Below are positions 8,221 through 16,779 of a stretch of DNA of 64,000 bases, piece by piece (positions within the stretch are counted from its first letter, which is position 1; the number at the start of each line of letters is the position of its first letter). This DNA comes from Alcaligenes aquatilis (GTDB lineage: Bacteria; Pseudomonadota; Gammaproteobacteria; Burkholderiales; Burkholderiaceae_B), in assembly GCF_003076515.1 (NCBI RefSeq), contig NZ_CP022390.1:1302001-1366000 (forward strand). The letters are read 5' to 3'. The position numbers were made by a program, and so were the translations under genes. The notes under the pieces are model-generated. The model had not been told where the DNA came from and did not search any database. It saw only the letters and a list, made by a program, of their open reading frames with translations.

Positions 8221-9600
8221 ATGAAAAACGACGAGAACTTTCCTATGTCCTCTGAGCAAGCTGAACAAACAGACTTGAATCCAGAAAACATCGACCCTGC
8301 TTTGCGGCAGGAGCCCGCGCCCGCCCCCACTGCCAAGCACCATTTTTTAAGTGTGGCGCGCTTTGCCATCAAACGGGTGGCCGAAAAAGATCTGATGAAG
8401 GTGGCCTCCAGCCTGACCTACACCACCATTTTGGCCATTGTGCCCATGTTGACGGTGGTGCTGGCCCTGTTCACCGCTTTCCCCCTGTTTCAGGAATTTG
8501 AAAGTGCTCTGGAAGGGTTCTTGACCCGCAATCTGATGCCCGAGGTGGTATCAGAGAACATCATGCTGTATCTGAACCAATTTGCTGCCAAAGCCTCCGG
8601 CCTGACCGCAGTGGGTAGCTTGTTCCTGATTGTCACGTCCATCATGCTGATCATGACCATTGACGAGACCTTCAACAATATTTTCCAAGTTCATACGCAG
8701 CGCCCCCTGGGCCAGCGCCTGCTGGTGTACTGGGCCATTATCTCGCTAGGTCCGATTCTGACCGGTGCCAGCCTGTGGGCCACCACCATTCTGGCGCGGG
8801 AGTCCATGGGCTATATCGGCAACCTGTCTGGCATTGTCTCCTTTGCCCTGGCCTATGTGCCTTTCCTGTTTACGACCCTGGGTCTGACGGCGCTGTTCAT
8901 GTATGTGCCCAACCGCCGCGTGTGGTGGCGTGATGCCCTGATTGGCGGGGTGGTCACCGCCGCCTTGCTGGAGTTGATGAAAGCCGGCTTTGCCTTTTAC
9001 CTGACTCGCTTTCCCACCTACACGATTATTTACGGTGCCTTTGCCATCCTGCCGATCTTCCTGCTGTGGATTTATATCTCCTGGCTGATCGTCTTGCTAG
9101 GCGCTTCCATGGTGGCAATTTTGCCCGATTGGCGTGGACGTAACTGGGTCAAGACCAATGTGCCCGGCATCGCTTTTACCGATGCCGTCAACCTGCTTTA
9201 TCAGTTGTGGCTGACCCGCCAGAACCAGCAAGGGCTTAGCGTACGTGAACTCAGCCACAAGCTGGAACGCGACCCGGACGAGCTGTACGTCATATTGTGC
9301 AAGCTCAAATCCATGGGGCTGATTGCTGACACCCAGCAAGACAGTGACGAGCAATGGGTGCTCAGTTGTGATTTGCGTCAAGTCAGCCTGAAACAACTGA
9401 CCAACGCATTTTTGCTGGACCGCGCCCATACTCACGAGGGTCCGCTAGAATATGTATTCAATTATCTTTCTCAGTTTTTCGATCAGCGACTATCCAATCT
9501 GGAAGAACTGTTTGAGTCGCCGCAAGGCATTCTGACAGGACAACCAGCCATACTAAACGCCGATCCCGGTCAGGAGACCCAGTATGCTAAAAGTCAGTGA
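8221..9600 (+). CDS. YihY/BrkB-family membrane protein with C-terminal winged-helix-like domain
   Basis: 459 residues. After a charged N-terminal region (about 1-45) come the family start KDLMKVASSLTYTTILAIVPML and six membrane helices of the YihY/virulence factor BrkB type, once mislabelled RNase BN. Residues from about 330 on form an extra cytoplasmic region with LSVRELSHKLERDPDELYVI, which looks like a winged helix, as in longer betaproteobacterial members. Function is unknown; a transport or envelope role is usual speculation. Another in-frame ATG lies at codon 9. The 3' end overlaps the CBS-domain gene by 17 bp, suggesting coupled expression. Confidence 0.85.
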   Translation: MKNDENFPMSSEQAEQTDLNPENIDPALRQEPAPAPTAKHHFLSVARFAIKRVAEKDLMKVASSLTYTTILAIVPMLTVVLALFTAFPLFQEFESALEGFLTRNLMPEVVSENIMLYLNQFAAKASGLTAVGSLFLIVTSIMLIMTIDETFNNIFQVHTQRPLGQRLLVYWAIISLGPILTGASLWATTILARESMGYIGNLSGIVSFALAYVPFLFTTLGLTALFMYVPNRRVWWRDALIGGVVTAALLELMKAGFAFYLTRFPTYTIIYGAFAILPIFLLWIYISWLIVLLGASMVAILPDWRGRNWVKTNVPGIAFTDAVNLLYQLWLTRQNQQGLSVRELSHKLERDPDELYVILCKLKSMGLIADTQQDSDEQWVLSCDLRQVSLKQLTNAFLLDRAHTHEGPLEYVFNYLSQFFDQRLSNLEELFESPQGILTGQPAILNADPGQETQYAKSQ

Positions 9601-10045
9601 AATCCTGCGTGTCAAGGGAGACACGCTTTATACAGGCACCCCCGAAATGACCGTCGAAAAAGCGGTACAGAGCATGAGCGAGCTGGATATTGGTTCGCTG
9701 GTGATCATGGAACATGGTCAGTTGGTGGGTATGTTGACCTTTCGCGAGATCATTCGCCACTGGCACGCCCAGGGTAATAAAGCCCAGGGGTTTACCGTGC
9801 GCAGCATCATGGATGACGCCCCCGTCAGTGTGACCCCCAACACCAGCGCCGACGAAGTGCAGCGTCTGATGCTGAACAATCATGCACGCTACATGCCCGT
9901 AATGGATGGCCCGGTGCTGATGGGGGTTATTTCCTTCTTTGATATGGCGCGCGCCATTGTTCACGCCCAACAGTTCGAGAACAATATGCTCAAAGCCTAT
10001 ATACGCGACTGGCCTACCGATTCCGAGCAGGCCAGCGCGCCCTGA
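9584..10045 (+). CDS. CBS-domain pair protein
   Basis: 153 residues made of two CBS motifs: about 8-65 (MTVEKAVQSMSELDIGSLVIMEHGQLVGMLTFREI) and about 75-130 (IMDDAPVSVTPNTSADEVQRLMLNNHARYMPVMDG). Stand-alone CBS pairs bind adenine nucleotides and regulate partners. Overlap with the YihY gene points to that membrane protein as its partner. The start ATG lies inside the yihY-like reading frame, after CAGGAGA. A terminator hairpin for this transcript lies 44 bp downstream, inside dusA. Confidence 0.88.
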   Translation: MLKVSEILRVKGDTLYTGTPEMTVEKAVQSMSELDIGSLVIMEHGQLVGMLTFREIIRHWHAQGNKAQGFTVRSIMDDAPVSVTPNTSADEVQRLMLNNHARYMPVMDGPVLMGVISFFDMARAIVHAQQFENNMLKAYIRDWPTDSEQASAP

Positions 10046-10065
10046 TCCACCGAGCCCAGCCGCCT

Positions 10066-11058
10066 TTACTGTCGGCGCTGCAATTGCTCCCAGGCCTGCG
10101 CAAGCAGGCCTGGGTCGTTTTTGGCCAGCCAGGTGTGATCCGACAAGGTACGACGCCACTGGCGTGCGCCCTTCTTGCCGTGCGGCCAGCCCAGCATGCT
10201 CTTGATCACAATGCGCAACGGAACACCGGCCTGAACATGATGCCGCGCATACGCAATCATCTGTTCGACGACCGAATCTTCATCCAGCAGTACATCCTCG
10301 GGCCACAGGCGACGATGAATCTCACTTAATATCGCAGGCGTATGCCAGGCGGCCCGGCCCAGCATCACACCATCGAACTGTTCTTCCAACGCGACCGCTT
10401 GATCAGGCTCCTGAATGCCGCCATTCAAGATGAACCGTGCATCAGAAAAGTCCTTTTTCAGTTGCATGGCCATGTCATAACGCAAAGGTGGAATCTCCCG
10501 GTTGTCCTTGGGCGACAAGCCTTTCAAAACCGCATTGCGGGCATGCACCGTAAAGACACGACAACCGGCCTCGAACAGCGTCCCCACAAAATCTCGCACA
10601 AAATCATAGGACTCGTTGTAATCCAGCCCCAGCCTGTGCTTGACGGTAACAGGTACAGACACCGCGTCCTGCATGGCTTTCACACAGTCAGCCACCAACT
10701 GCGGCTCGTTCATCAAACAGGCACCAAAAGCGCCTTTTTGTACTCGCTCCGAGGGGCAGCCGCAGTTCAGATTAATTTCGTCATAGCCCCACTTTTCACC
10801 GGCCAGGGCACTGGTGACCAAGGCGTCCCGATCGCTGCCACCCAGTTGCAAGGCCACCGGATGCTCGGCCTGATCAAAATCCAGATGGCGCGCCTGATCG
10901 CCGTGCGTCAACGCGCCGGTGGTGATCATTTCCGTAAACAGCAAGGCGCGCGGCGCCAGCAGTCGATGAAAAAAGCGGCTGTGGCGGTCAGTCACGTCAA
11001 TCATGGGCGCCACACTCAAACGCCACATCTGGCTGTCCGGCATCACAAAATTAGTCAT
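10066..11058 (-). CDS. dusA: tRNA-dihydrouridine(20/20a) synthase DusA
   Basis: 330 residues from the chosen ATG. An FMN enzyme that reduces uridine in the tRNA D-loop. Motifs: SVAPMIDVTDRHSRFFHRLL at the N-terminus, LQLGGSD, and NLNCGCPSERVQKGAFGACL with the catalytic cysteine in GACL. TVKHRLGLD and FILNGGI follow, as in the DusA branch. The frame extends upstream to 11175, but those 39 codons are not family-like; the ATG at 11058 starts MTNFVMPDSQMWRLS, a normal N-terminus, although its ribosome-binding site is weak and codon 6 is an alternative start. Convergent with the CBS gene; divergent from thrB. Confidence 0.93.
   Translation of the reverse strand: MTNFVMPDSQMWRLSVAPMIDVTDRHSRFFHRLLAPRALLFTEMITTGALTHGDQARHLDFDQAEHPVALQLGGSDRDALVTSALAGEKWGYDEINLNCGCPSERVQKGAFGACLMNEPQLVADCVKAMQDAVSVPVTVKHRLGLDYNESYDFVRDFVGTLFEAGCRVFTVHARNAVLKGLSPKDNREIPPLRYDMAMQLKKDFSDARFILNGGIQEPDQAVALEEQFDGVMLGRAAWHTPAILSEIHRRLWPEDVLLDEDSVVEQMIAYARHHVQAGVPLRIVIKSMLGWPHGKKGARQWRRTLSDHTWLAKNDPGLLAQAWEQLQRRQ
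10089..10119 (+). terminator. Rho-independent terminator of the yihY-CBS operon, inside dusA
   Basis: CCCAGGCCTG (10089-10098) and CAGGCCTGGG (10105-10114) form a perfect 10-bp stem with a 6-nt loop, followed by TCGTTTTT on the plus strand. It starts 44 nt after the CBS gene stop and falls within the last codons of the convergent dusA gene, so coding and terminator constraints share the same bases. Confidence 0.75.
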
Positions 11059-11260
11059 AAACAGGGAGCAAAGAGCCTGATAGCAGGCTTGGTAAAAAGG
11101 GAAAACACCCATTTTAATGGTTTCAGCCGACCACAGGATGAAGATAAAGCGCGGTAAATCGTCGCAAGGCCCCAAAAAACCGGCGCACTAGTCTAAAATC
11201 GGCCGTTTGACCTACTCGCGCGCCTAATAGTGCGCCAACAACCGGACCCTTACTGAAAGC

Positions 11261-12232
11261 ATGGCTGTTTTTACTTCCGTCAGCGAACTTGATGCCCGTG
11301 AACTACTGGAACACTACACACTTGGTGAGTTTGTGTCCTTACGAGGCATTACCGCCGGCATTGAAAACACCAATTACTTTCTGAGCACGACCCAGGGCGA
11401 GTACGTTCTGACTTTATTTGAAGTCCTGACGCTGGAACAGTTGCCTTTCTACATCGAGCTGATGCACCATCTGGCGGCCAAGGGCGTTCCGGTGCCAGAA
11501 CCGATGACACGCCGCGATGGTAAACGCATCTGTGTCATGCACGGCAAACCGTGCTCGATTGTGACACGCTTGCGTGGCGGCTACGAGCCCGAGCCTACGG
11601 TGGAACATTGCCGGCAGATCGCCCGCACCCAGGCCCAGGCCCACTTGGCCGCTCAGGACTTCCCCCTGGAACAGCCCAATCTGCGTGGCTTGAGCTGGTG
11701 GAAAAGCACCGTACCCCAAGTCCTTCCCTTCCTGGATGCCAGCCAGTCCGAACTGATACAGACCGTTCTACAAGAACAAAGCAACTTTGCCGATAGCGAT
11801 ACCTATCGCTCCTTGCCGCAAGGCCCGGCCCACTGCGACCTGTTCCGCGACAACGTGCTGTTTGCCGGCACCTCGGACGCGCCCCAGATGGGCGGCATCA
11901 TCGACTTTTACTTTGCCGGTTGCGACACCTGGCTGTTTGACGTGGCTGTGGCTGTTAACGACTGGTGCATCGACCGTCTGAGCGGTGCCTTGAACCAGGA
12001 AAAAGCCCAGGCCTGGCTGGAGTCCTACGCCCAGGTACGCCCCTTTACTGAAGCAGAGCACATCGCCTGGCCGATATTGATTCAAGCTGCCGCGCTGCGC
12101 TTCTGGATCTCGCGCCTGTACGACTTTTATCTACCTCGCCCCGCTCAAACCCTCAAGCCGCACGACCCACGGCACTTTGAGCGTGTGTTGCGTCAGCGTC
12201 GCGACCATGCTGTACCGGCGCTCCCTCGATAA
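11261..12232 (+). CDS. thrB: Homoserine kinase (ThrB, aminoglycoside-phosphotransferase-like type)
   Basis: 323 residues, the kinase-fold ThrB found in pseudomonads and betaproteobacteria rather than the GHMP type. It phosphorylates homoserine in threonine synthesis. Visible: N-terminal LRGITAGIENTNYFL (nucleotide loop), the Brenner motif HCDLFRDNVLF and the metal-binding GIIDFYFAGCDTWLFDVAVA. It begins MAVFTSVSEL, the typical start of the family. A membrane-protein gene follows 14 bp later and is probably cotranscribed. Confidence 0.95.
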   Translation: MAVFTSVSELDARELLEHYTLGEFVSLRGITAGIENTNYFLSTTQGEYVLTLFEVLTLEQLPFYIELMHHLAAKGVPVPEPMTRRDGKRICVMHGKPCSIVTRLRGGYEPEPTVEHCRQIARTQAQAHLAAQDFPLEQPNLRGLSWWKSTVPQVLPFLDASQSELIQTVLQEQSNFADSDTYRSLPQGPAHCDLFRDNVLFAGTSDAPQMGGIIDFYFAGCDTWLFDVAVAVNDWCIDRLSGALNQEKAQAWLESYAQVRPFTEAEHIAWPILIQAAALRFWISRLYDFYLPRPAQTLKPHDPRHFERVLRQRRDHAVPALPR

Positions 12233-12246
12233 ATACGGATACTGAT

Positions 12247-13023
12247 ATGCAAGCAGCCAAGCTCCCCTTTCTTTACGGGTGGTACTGGATTCAGGAAGGA
12301 ATGCGCTTGTTCAAGCTGCAACCAGCCGCTCTGTTTTTCTGGAGCCTGATCACCTCTATCCTGATCAACCTAAGCAATATCTTTCCCATCGTAGGCCAAA
12401 TGGTGCTGATCGTGCTGGTCCCGACCATGACCTTCATTATTCAGAATGCCTGTCGCCGCATTCATCAGGGGGAGGTCATCCGCCTAGGCATGTGGACCGA
12501 GCCCTTGAAACCCGCTCCTGTACGCAACCGCCTGATCAAGCTGGGCCTCATTTATCTGCTGGCCTGCCTGGTCGTGGGCTTTGTGGCGACCTTCCCCTTT
12601 GTGAATGAGCTATCGCAATTGATGGACAATAGCGATGCCACTCCACAGGAAGTCATGGCGGCCTTTCGCAAGCCTATTATTTTGTTCTTCGTGCTGTACC
12701 TGGGCCTGTCCGCCCTGTTCTGGCACGCTCCGGCTCTGGTAGGCTGGCATGCCATCCCGGTCAAGCAAGCCTTGTTCTTTTCCATGGTGGCTTGCTGGCG
12801 CAACAAAGCCGCCTTCCTGCTGTACGGCCTGTGCTGGGCGGCGGCCTTCTTCGCCATCCAAACCCTGGGCGGGCTGTTGCTGGGGGCCGGTTTTAGCCCA
12901 GGCACAGCCACCATGGTGCTGACACCTATCAACCTGACCATGGCCGCCATCCTGTACGCCAGCTTCTACCCGGCTTACCGCAGCGTATTTGGTGATCCGA
13001 TGCGCGATACTGAGCAAGGCTAA
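12247..13023 (+). CDS. BPSS1780-like integral membrane protein
   Basis: 258 residues with about six hydrophobic segments. It starts QAAKLPFLYGWYWIQEGMRLF, characteristic of a betaproteobacterial membrane family often found right after thrB (annotated BPSS1780 family), of unknown function. Its stop codon overlaps the stop of the convergent DUF192-like gene by 4 bp, so there is no intergenic room for a separate terminator between the two transcripts. Confidence 0.75.
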   Translation: MQAAKLPFLYGWYWIQEGMRLFKLQPAALFFWSLITSILINLSNIFPIVGQMVLIVLVPTMTFIIQNACRRIHQGEVIRLGMWTEPLKPAPVRNRLIKLGLIYLLACLVVGFVATFPFVNELSQLMDNSDATPQEVMAAFRKPIILFFVLYLGLSALFWHAPALVGWHAIPVKQALFFSMVACWRNKAAFLLYGLCWAAAFFAIQTLGGLLLGAGFSPGTATMVLTPINLTMAAILYASFYPAYRSVFGDPMRDTEQG

Positions 13024-13418
13024 GCCCAGTCCAACCATACCCCGCCCCCTGTTTGACGTATTTTCTGCAGGGCGGCGGCCCAGGGCGCAAACTGCTCCGG
13101 CCCGGACAGATAACCAAGCGGCGCTTCCAGGACCGATCTGGCCTTTCTATGCCACCGTACTGCTCCTGGCGCTACTGCCGGACAAAACCTCAAAGGCTGA
13201 TCACTTTGATCCAGAAAGCAGATATCCAGAGCCTGGCGCATTCCCCATAAATGAACCGCTCTGCACGGCCGCAGCCACACGGCGGTTGCGAAACCCTTGT
13301 GCTGTGGCAGTGCCTTCCAGCCGCGCCAACGGGCCCAGAACGTACTGGCATCTAATAAATACAGGGCTCGTCGCTGCGTCTGTTGCAGCGGCTGTTTGAT
13401 CAATACTGATATGGACAT
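13020..13418 (-). CDS. DUF192-like protein, last gene of the Tad operon
   Basis: 132 residues. The core PCRAVHLWGMRQALDICFLD followed by QPLRFCPAVAPGAVRW and ARSVLEAPLGYL matches the DUF192 pattern (an invariant His/aromatic-Met region, then a cis hydrophobic IDxxFLD strand, then SVLELPAG). Function unknown; short DUF192 genes commonly accompany Tad pilus loci. There is no signal peptide. It starts 3 bp after tadC ends and is the promoter-distal end of the operon. The family call is from motif recall and the sequence is divergent. Confidence 0.6.
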   Translation of the reverse strand: MSISVLIKQPLQQTQRRALYLLDASTFWARWRGWKALPQHKGFATAVWLRPCRAVHLWGMRQALDICFLDQSDQPLRFCPAVAPGAVRWHRKARSVLEAPLGYLSGPEQFAPWAAALQKIRQTGGGVWLDWA

Positions 13419-13421
13419 CCC

Positions 13422-14282
13422 CTAGCCTCCCCCTGCCAGCCACGGGCCGAGCAGGCTCATCGCAATCACCAAGAATGTGCAGGGGAAAATACACACCACC
13501 AAAGGGGCCAGCAAATAAACGGGCAGCTTGAGGGCTCTTTGCTCGGCTTCCAGGTGCAAATGACTACGCAGCTTTTCTGCTTGAGAGCGTAGCAACAAGG
13601 CCAAGGACAATCCCGTGTCCTGCGCCAGCTCCAAAGACAAGGCCAACTCCTCCAGCTCGGCCTGCCTGAAGCTCAAAGCGACATTGCGCATCGCTTGTGG
13701 CAAGCGTCGTCCTGCCCGAACCTCGCCCTGTACCTTGTTCAAACTGATCAGCAAACTGCCTTGCGGTAGGGCCTGCGTTGCACGCGCCCAGGCCTGCTGC
13801 AAGCCCAGCCCAGACTCGACAGCCAGCACCAGCAGATCCAGAAAGAAGGGCAAATCCCGGCGGCAACGGGAATGATGCTGACGCTGCAGTTTTCTTCCCC
13901 GTGAGATAGCTTGTAATACGCTCAGGAAAAAACCAATCACAGTCAGCCCTGCAAGCTCCATCAATGAAGCCCCCTGAGTCAACAAGAAAGCACTAACAAG
14001 GCTTGTGAGCAGTCCAGTCAAAGCCACACGTTTGCTTAAAAAGCCCCGTACCTCCTGGGCATACGAACCCCACAATCGCTCCGGCCACTCATGTACAAAA
14101 GGCAGGGATAGGCAGAGACTCAGAACTCTGGAAAACGGTGCCTCCCACGCCTGCCAAGCCGCCTGCCCCAAACTGCTGCCACCTTGCAGCAAAAGCAGAT
14201 AACGACCGCGCCACGCCCACAACAATGCGATCAGGAACAAGGCCGCACTCAGGGCAGAGAGTATCCAGATCATTGCGAGCAT
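13422..14282 (-). CDS. tadC: Tad pilus inner-membrane platform protein TadC
   Basis: 286 residues, a GspF/TadC-type (T2SSF domain) protein with membrane helices at the N-terminus, around 95-125 and at the C-terminus (LAPLVVCIFPCTFLVIAMSLL). The conserved cytoplasmic segment reads DLPFFLDLLVLAVESGLGLQQAW with RAGRRLPQAMRNVA. With TadB it forms the membrane platform on which TadA acts. The ATG at 14282 overlaps the tadB stop and follows GGGGAGGGG; an upstream in-frame extension to 14363 lies inside tadB and is not needed. Confidence 0.88.
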   Translation of the reverse strand: MLAMIWILSALSAALFLIALLWAWRGRYLLLLQGGSSLGQAAWQAWEAPFSRVLSLCLSLPFVHEWPERLWGSYAQEVRGFLSKRVALTGLLTSLVSAFLLTQGASLMELAGLTVIGFFLSVLQAISRGRKLQRQHHSRCRRDLPFFLDLLVLAVESGLGLQQAWARATQALPQGSLLISLNKVQGEVRAGRRLPQAMRNVALSFRQAELEELALSLELAQDTGLSLALLLRSQAEKLRSHLHLEAEQRALKLPVYLLAPLVVCIFPCTFLVIAMSLLGPWLAGGG

Positions 14283-14284
14283 AC

Positions 14285-15130
14285 TCACCCCTCCCCTCGC
14301 AGAATCACTTGCATCCACCACAACCCCATCAGCAGCATGGCTACGAGCGCTCCCGCCACCCAAACGCCCAATGTGTTGAACCAGGCTTGCTCAAATGCTG
14401 TGGCATCCAGAAGGTATAAAGCTCCCGCCACAAAACCCGGCAAGCAGAACATGATTCGCGCCTGCAAACGGGCCTGAGCGGTCAAGGCAACAATCTTGTC
14501 CTCGATAGTCAAACGTGCCCGAATGGTTTGCGCCAGTATCTTCAAGCGTTCCCCTAACCCCGCCCCCGTACTCTGGCCCATCTGCAAGGCACTGACCAGC
14601 ATGGCCAGTTCTGACACCGGCACTCGCTCCACGAGCTCCTGATACGAGTCCTTGGCACTCGCACCCAGGCGCTGCTGACGCAAGAGCAAACGCAACTCTT
14701 GCCCTAAGGGCGCAGGCAAAGATTGAGCCAACTGCTGCAAGGCCGCTTGCAAAGCCAAGCCTGCTTGCAGACTCAAGGCCAAAGACAGCACAAAGTCCGG
14801 CAGTTGTCGTCGTAGCGTCTCCAGGCGACGCCGTCCCATCCAGCGCAAAACCCCTAAAGGCGTTACCGCAGCCAACAAGGTCACCAACGCTGCCAGCCAA
14901 AACGACGGTATCAGCCACCATGCGGCCAGAAAGATCAGAGGCAAACCAGCCCAGGCCACAAAAGCAAGATACTGGCTGCGTACGAACACAAAATGCGACT
15001 GCAAGCTCTGCTCGGACTGTTTAAGAAGTTGCTGTCTATAGCGCTTAGCGAGACGCTGCCCTGAACGCAGCAACACATAAGCCAAAGCGGTGGTAGCCAA
15101 GACAATCAACAAAATACTGAGCAATTTCAT
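14285..15130 (-). CDS. tadB: Tad pilus inner-membrane platform protein TadB
   Basis: 281 residues. Helix at 2-20, two around 55-95, and two C-terminal helices; the central T2SSF domain contains QLPDFVLSLALSLQAGLALQ and VSELAMLVSALQMGQSTGAG, the TadB version of the motif. Normal length is 280-330. It overlaps tadA by 4 bp upstream and abuts tadC downstream, so the platform proteins and ATPase are translated in tight coupling. Confidence 0.88.
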   Translation of the reverse strand: MKLLSILLIVLATTALAYVLLRSGQRLAKRYRQQLLKQSEQSLQSHFVFVRSQYLAFVAWAGLPLIFLAAWWLIPSFWLAALVTLLAAVTPLGVLRWMGRRRLETLRRQLPDFVLSLALSLQAGLALQAALQQLAQSLPAPLGQELRLLLRQQRLGASAKDSYQELVERVPVSELAMLVSALQMGQSTGAGLGERLKILAQTIRARLTIEDKIVALTAQARLQARIMFCLPGFVAGALYLLDATAFEQAWFNTLGVWVAGALVAMLLMGLWWMQVILRGEG

Positions 15131-16779
15131 GCTTGCCCCTCTGATGGGGAGACATATTCAGACCTCAAGCCGCTGGCCGTAAAACCAAACTCCGGGCGGT
15201 AACTGTACAGAGTCTGCAATTGAATACGCTGCGCTTCTATACCGGTTACTTCCACAATCTCGTGAACTAAACGCTTGCCATCGGGCAAACGGCTCAGTTG
15301 CACAATAATGTGCAGCGCCCGCGCGATATGCTCCCGCACGACCAGCAAAGGCAAATCCAGGCCCGCCATCAAGACCATGCCCTCCAGGCGCGACAAGGCA
15401 TCACGTGGGGTGTTCGCATGCAAGGTCCCCATCGATCCTTCGTGGCCTGTATTCATGGCGGACAACATATCAAAGGCCTCCGCCCCCCGACACTCTCCGA
15501 CCACAATCCGGTCTGGCCGCATGCGTAAGGCTTGTCGCAACAGGCTCCGTATATCTACCTGCCCCTGACCTTCTGCATTCGCAGGCCGTGACTCCAAAGC
15601 CACCCAATTACTGTGCTGTAACTGCAACTCGGCTGCATCTTCCAAGGTCACGATTCGCTCTCCCGAATCGATGCAGGTGCTGAGCACATTCAGCAAGGTG
15701 GTTTTACCTGTACCCGTTCCGCCTGAGACCAGAATATTGCAGCGCCGCTGCACCGCCTGTTGCAGAAAATAGGCCATCTCCGGCGACAAACTACCCGTCT
15801 GCAACAGATCCTCCAGCCCCAGGCGTCGTTTGGGAAATTTGCGTATGGTCACGCAGGTACCCTTGACCGCAATGGGCGACAGTACCGCATGGAAACGCGA
15901 GCCATCGGCCAATCGTCCATCCACTGCGGGCGAGCTGATATCCAGCCGTCTACCCAAGGGAGCCAGGATGCGGTCAATAATCGCCCGCAAGGCCGACTCA
16001 CTGCTGAACACCAGAGGATGGGCTTGGAGCCGCCCCGCCTGCTCGACAAAAACTCGGTCGTAATGGTTGACCATGATCTCCGAGACCGAGGTATCTGCCA
16101 GCAAGGCCTCCAAAGGTCCCAAACCCACCGCCTCAGCGCAGACACTGGCCTGCAGTCTGGCCTGTTCATGCTTGGGGACAGCACATTGGGCCTGGATCAA
16201 GCGACCTAGACAATCAAAGGCTTCCTGCTCCAGCTGCTTGTCGCTTACGCGAGACAAGTCCCGACGCTCCAGCTCCAAAGCACTCAACAAGGCTTGATGC
16301 AAGCGTTGCTGCTCTTGCCTGAATAGCTCACTGTCGGATACTGGGAGATCTGCTTGCCCGGAAGTGAAAAAGCCTTGCTCGCCTTGTGCGGTCAGTCGCG
16401 GCTCCTCCAATACAAAAGACGGTTGTTCCGGGGCTACCAATGGACTCTTCAAGCTCGAAACAGCCACATCACTTCGTGATGGAACCTCCTGCCCAAAGCC
16501 CGTAATCCGCAGCTTGAACCCACCCAACACCAGCACATCGCCCAGGCGCAAGGGCCCGTCGTCATAAACCCGTTTGCCGTTTAGCTGCACCCCTGTCAAA
16601 GAGCCATGATCCTGGATGTACACTGCCCCTGCTCGCTGCAACAAACTGGCATGCTGCCGTGCGATACGCCAGGATGGCAGAACAACATCACAGGCAGGGT
16701 CACGCCCTATCAAGGCCGGCAAACTGACCGCACAAAGACGTGTCGCCCCCAACTCTGACTCAAGCTCAAGGTTCAACAC
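15127..16779 (-). CDS. tadA: Tad secretion ATPase TadA/CpaF with N-terminal FHA domain
   Basis: 550 residues from the GTG at 16779 (554 from the GTG at 16791). Residues about 1-95 form a forkhead-associated domain: ALIGRDPACDVVLPSWRIA, then RQHASL and VQLNGKRV. The usual SRxH serine is replaced by Ala (ARQH), which may weaken phosphothreonine binding. A Gln/Pro-rich linker leads to the CpaF ATPase: Walker A GGTGTGKTT (about 353-361), Walker B RIVVGECRG and the HANTPRDAL His-box. It hydrolyses ATP to drive Flp pilus assembly. GAGG lies 6 nt before the GTG at 16779, which is why I prefer it; either start overlaps the secretin gene end. Confidence 0.92.
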   Translation of the reverse strand: MLNLELESELGATRLCAVSLPALIGRDPACDVVLPSWRIARQHASLLQRAGAVYIQDHGSLTGVQLNGKRVYDDGPLRLGDVLVLGGFKLRITGFGQEVPSRSDVAVSSLKSPLVAPEQPSFVLEEPRLTAQGEQGFFTSGQADLPVSDSELFRQEQQRLHQALLSALELERRDLSRVSDKQLEQEAFDCLGRLIQAQCAVPKHEQARLQASVCAEAVGLGPLEALLADTSVSEIMVNHYDRVFVEQAGRLQAHPLVFSSESALRAIIDRILAPLGRRLDISSPAVDGRLADGSRFHAVLSPIAVKGTCVTIRKFPKRRLGLEDLLQTGSLSPEMAYFLQQAVQRRCNILVSGGTGTGKTTLLNVLSTCIDSGERIVTLEDAAELQLQHSNWVALESRPANAEGQGQVDIRSLLRQALRMRPDRIVVGECRGAEAFDMLSAMNTGHEGSMGTLHANTPRDALSRLEGMVLMAGLDLPLLVVREHIARALHIIVQLSRLPDGKRLVHEIVEVTGIEAQRIQLQTLYSYRPEFGFTASGLRSEYVSPSEGQA

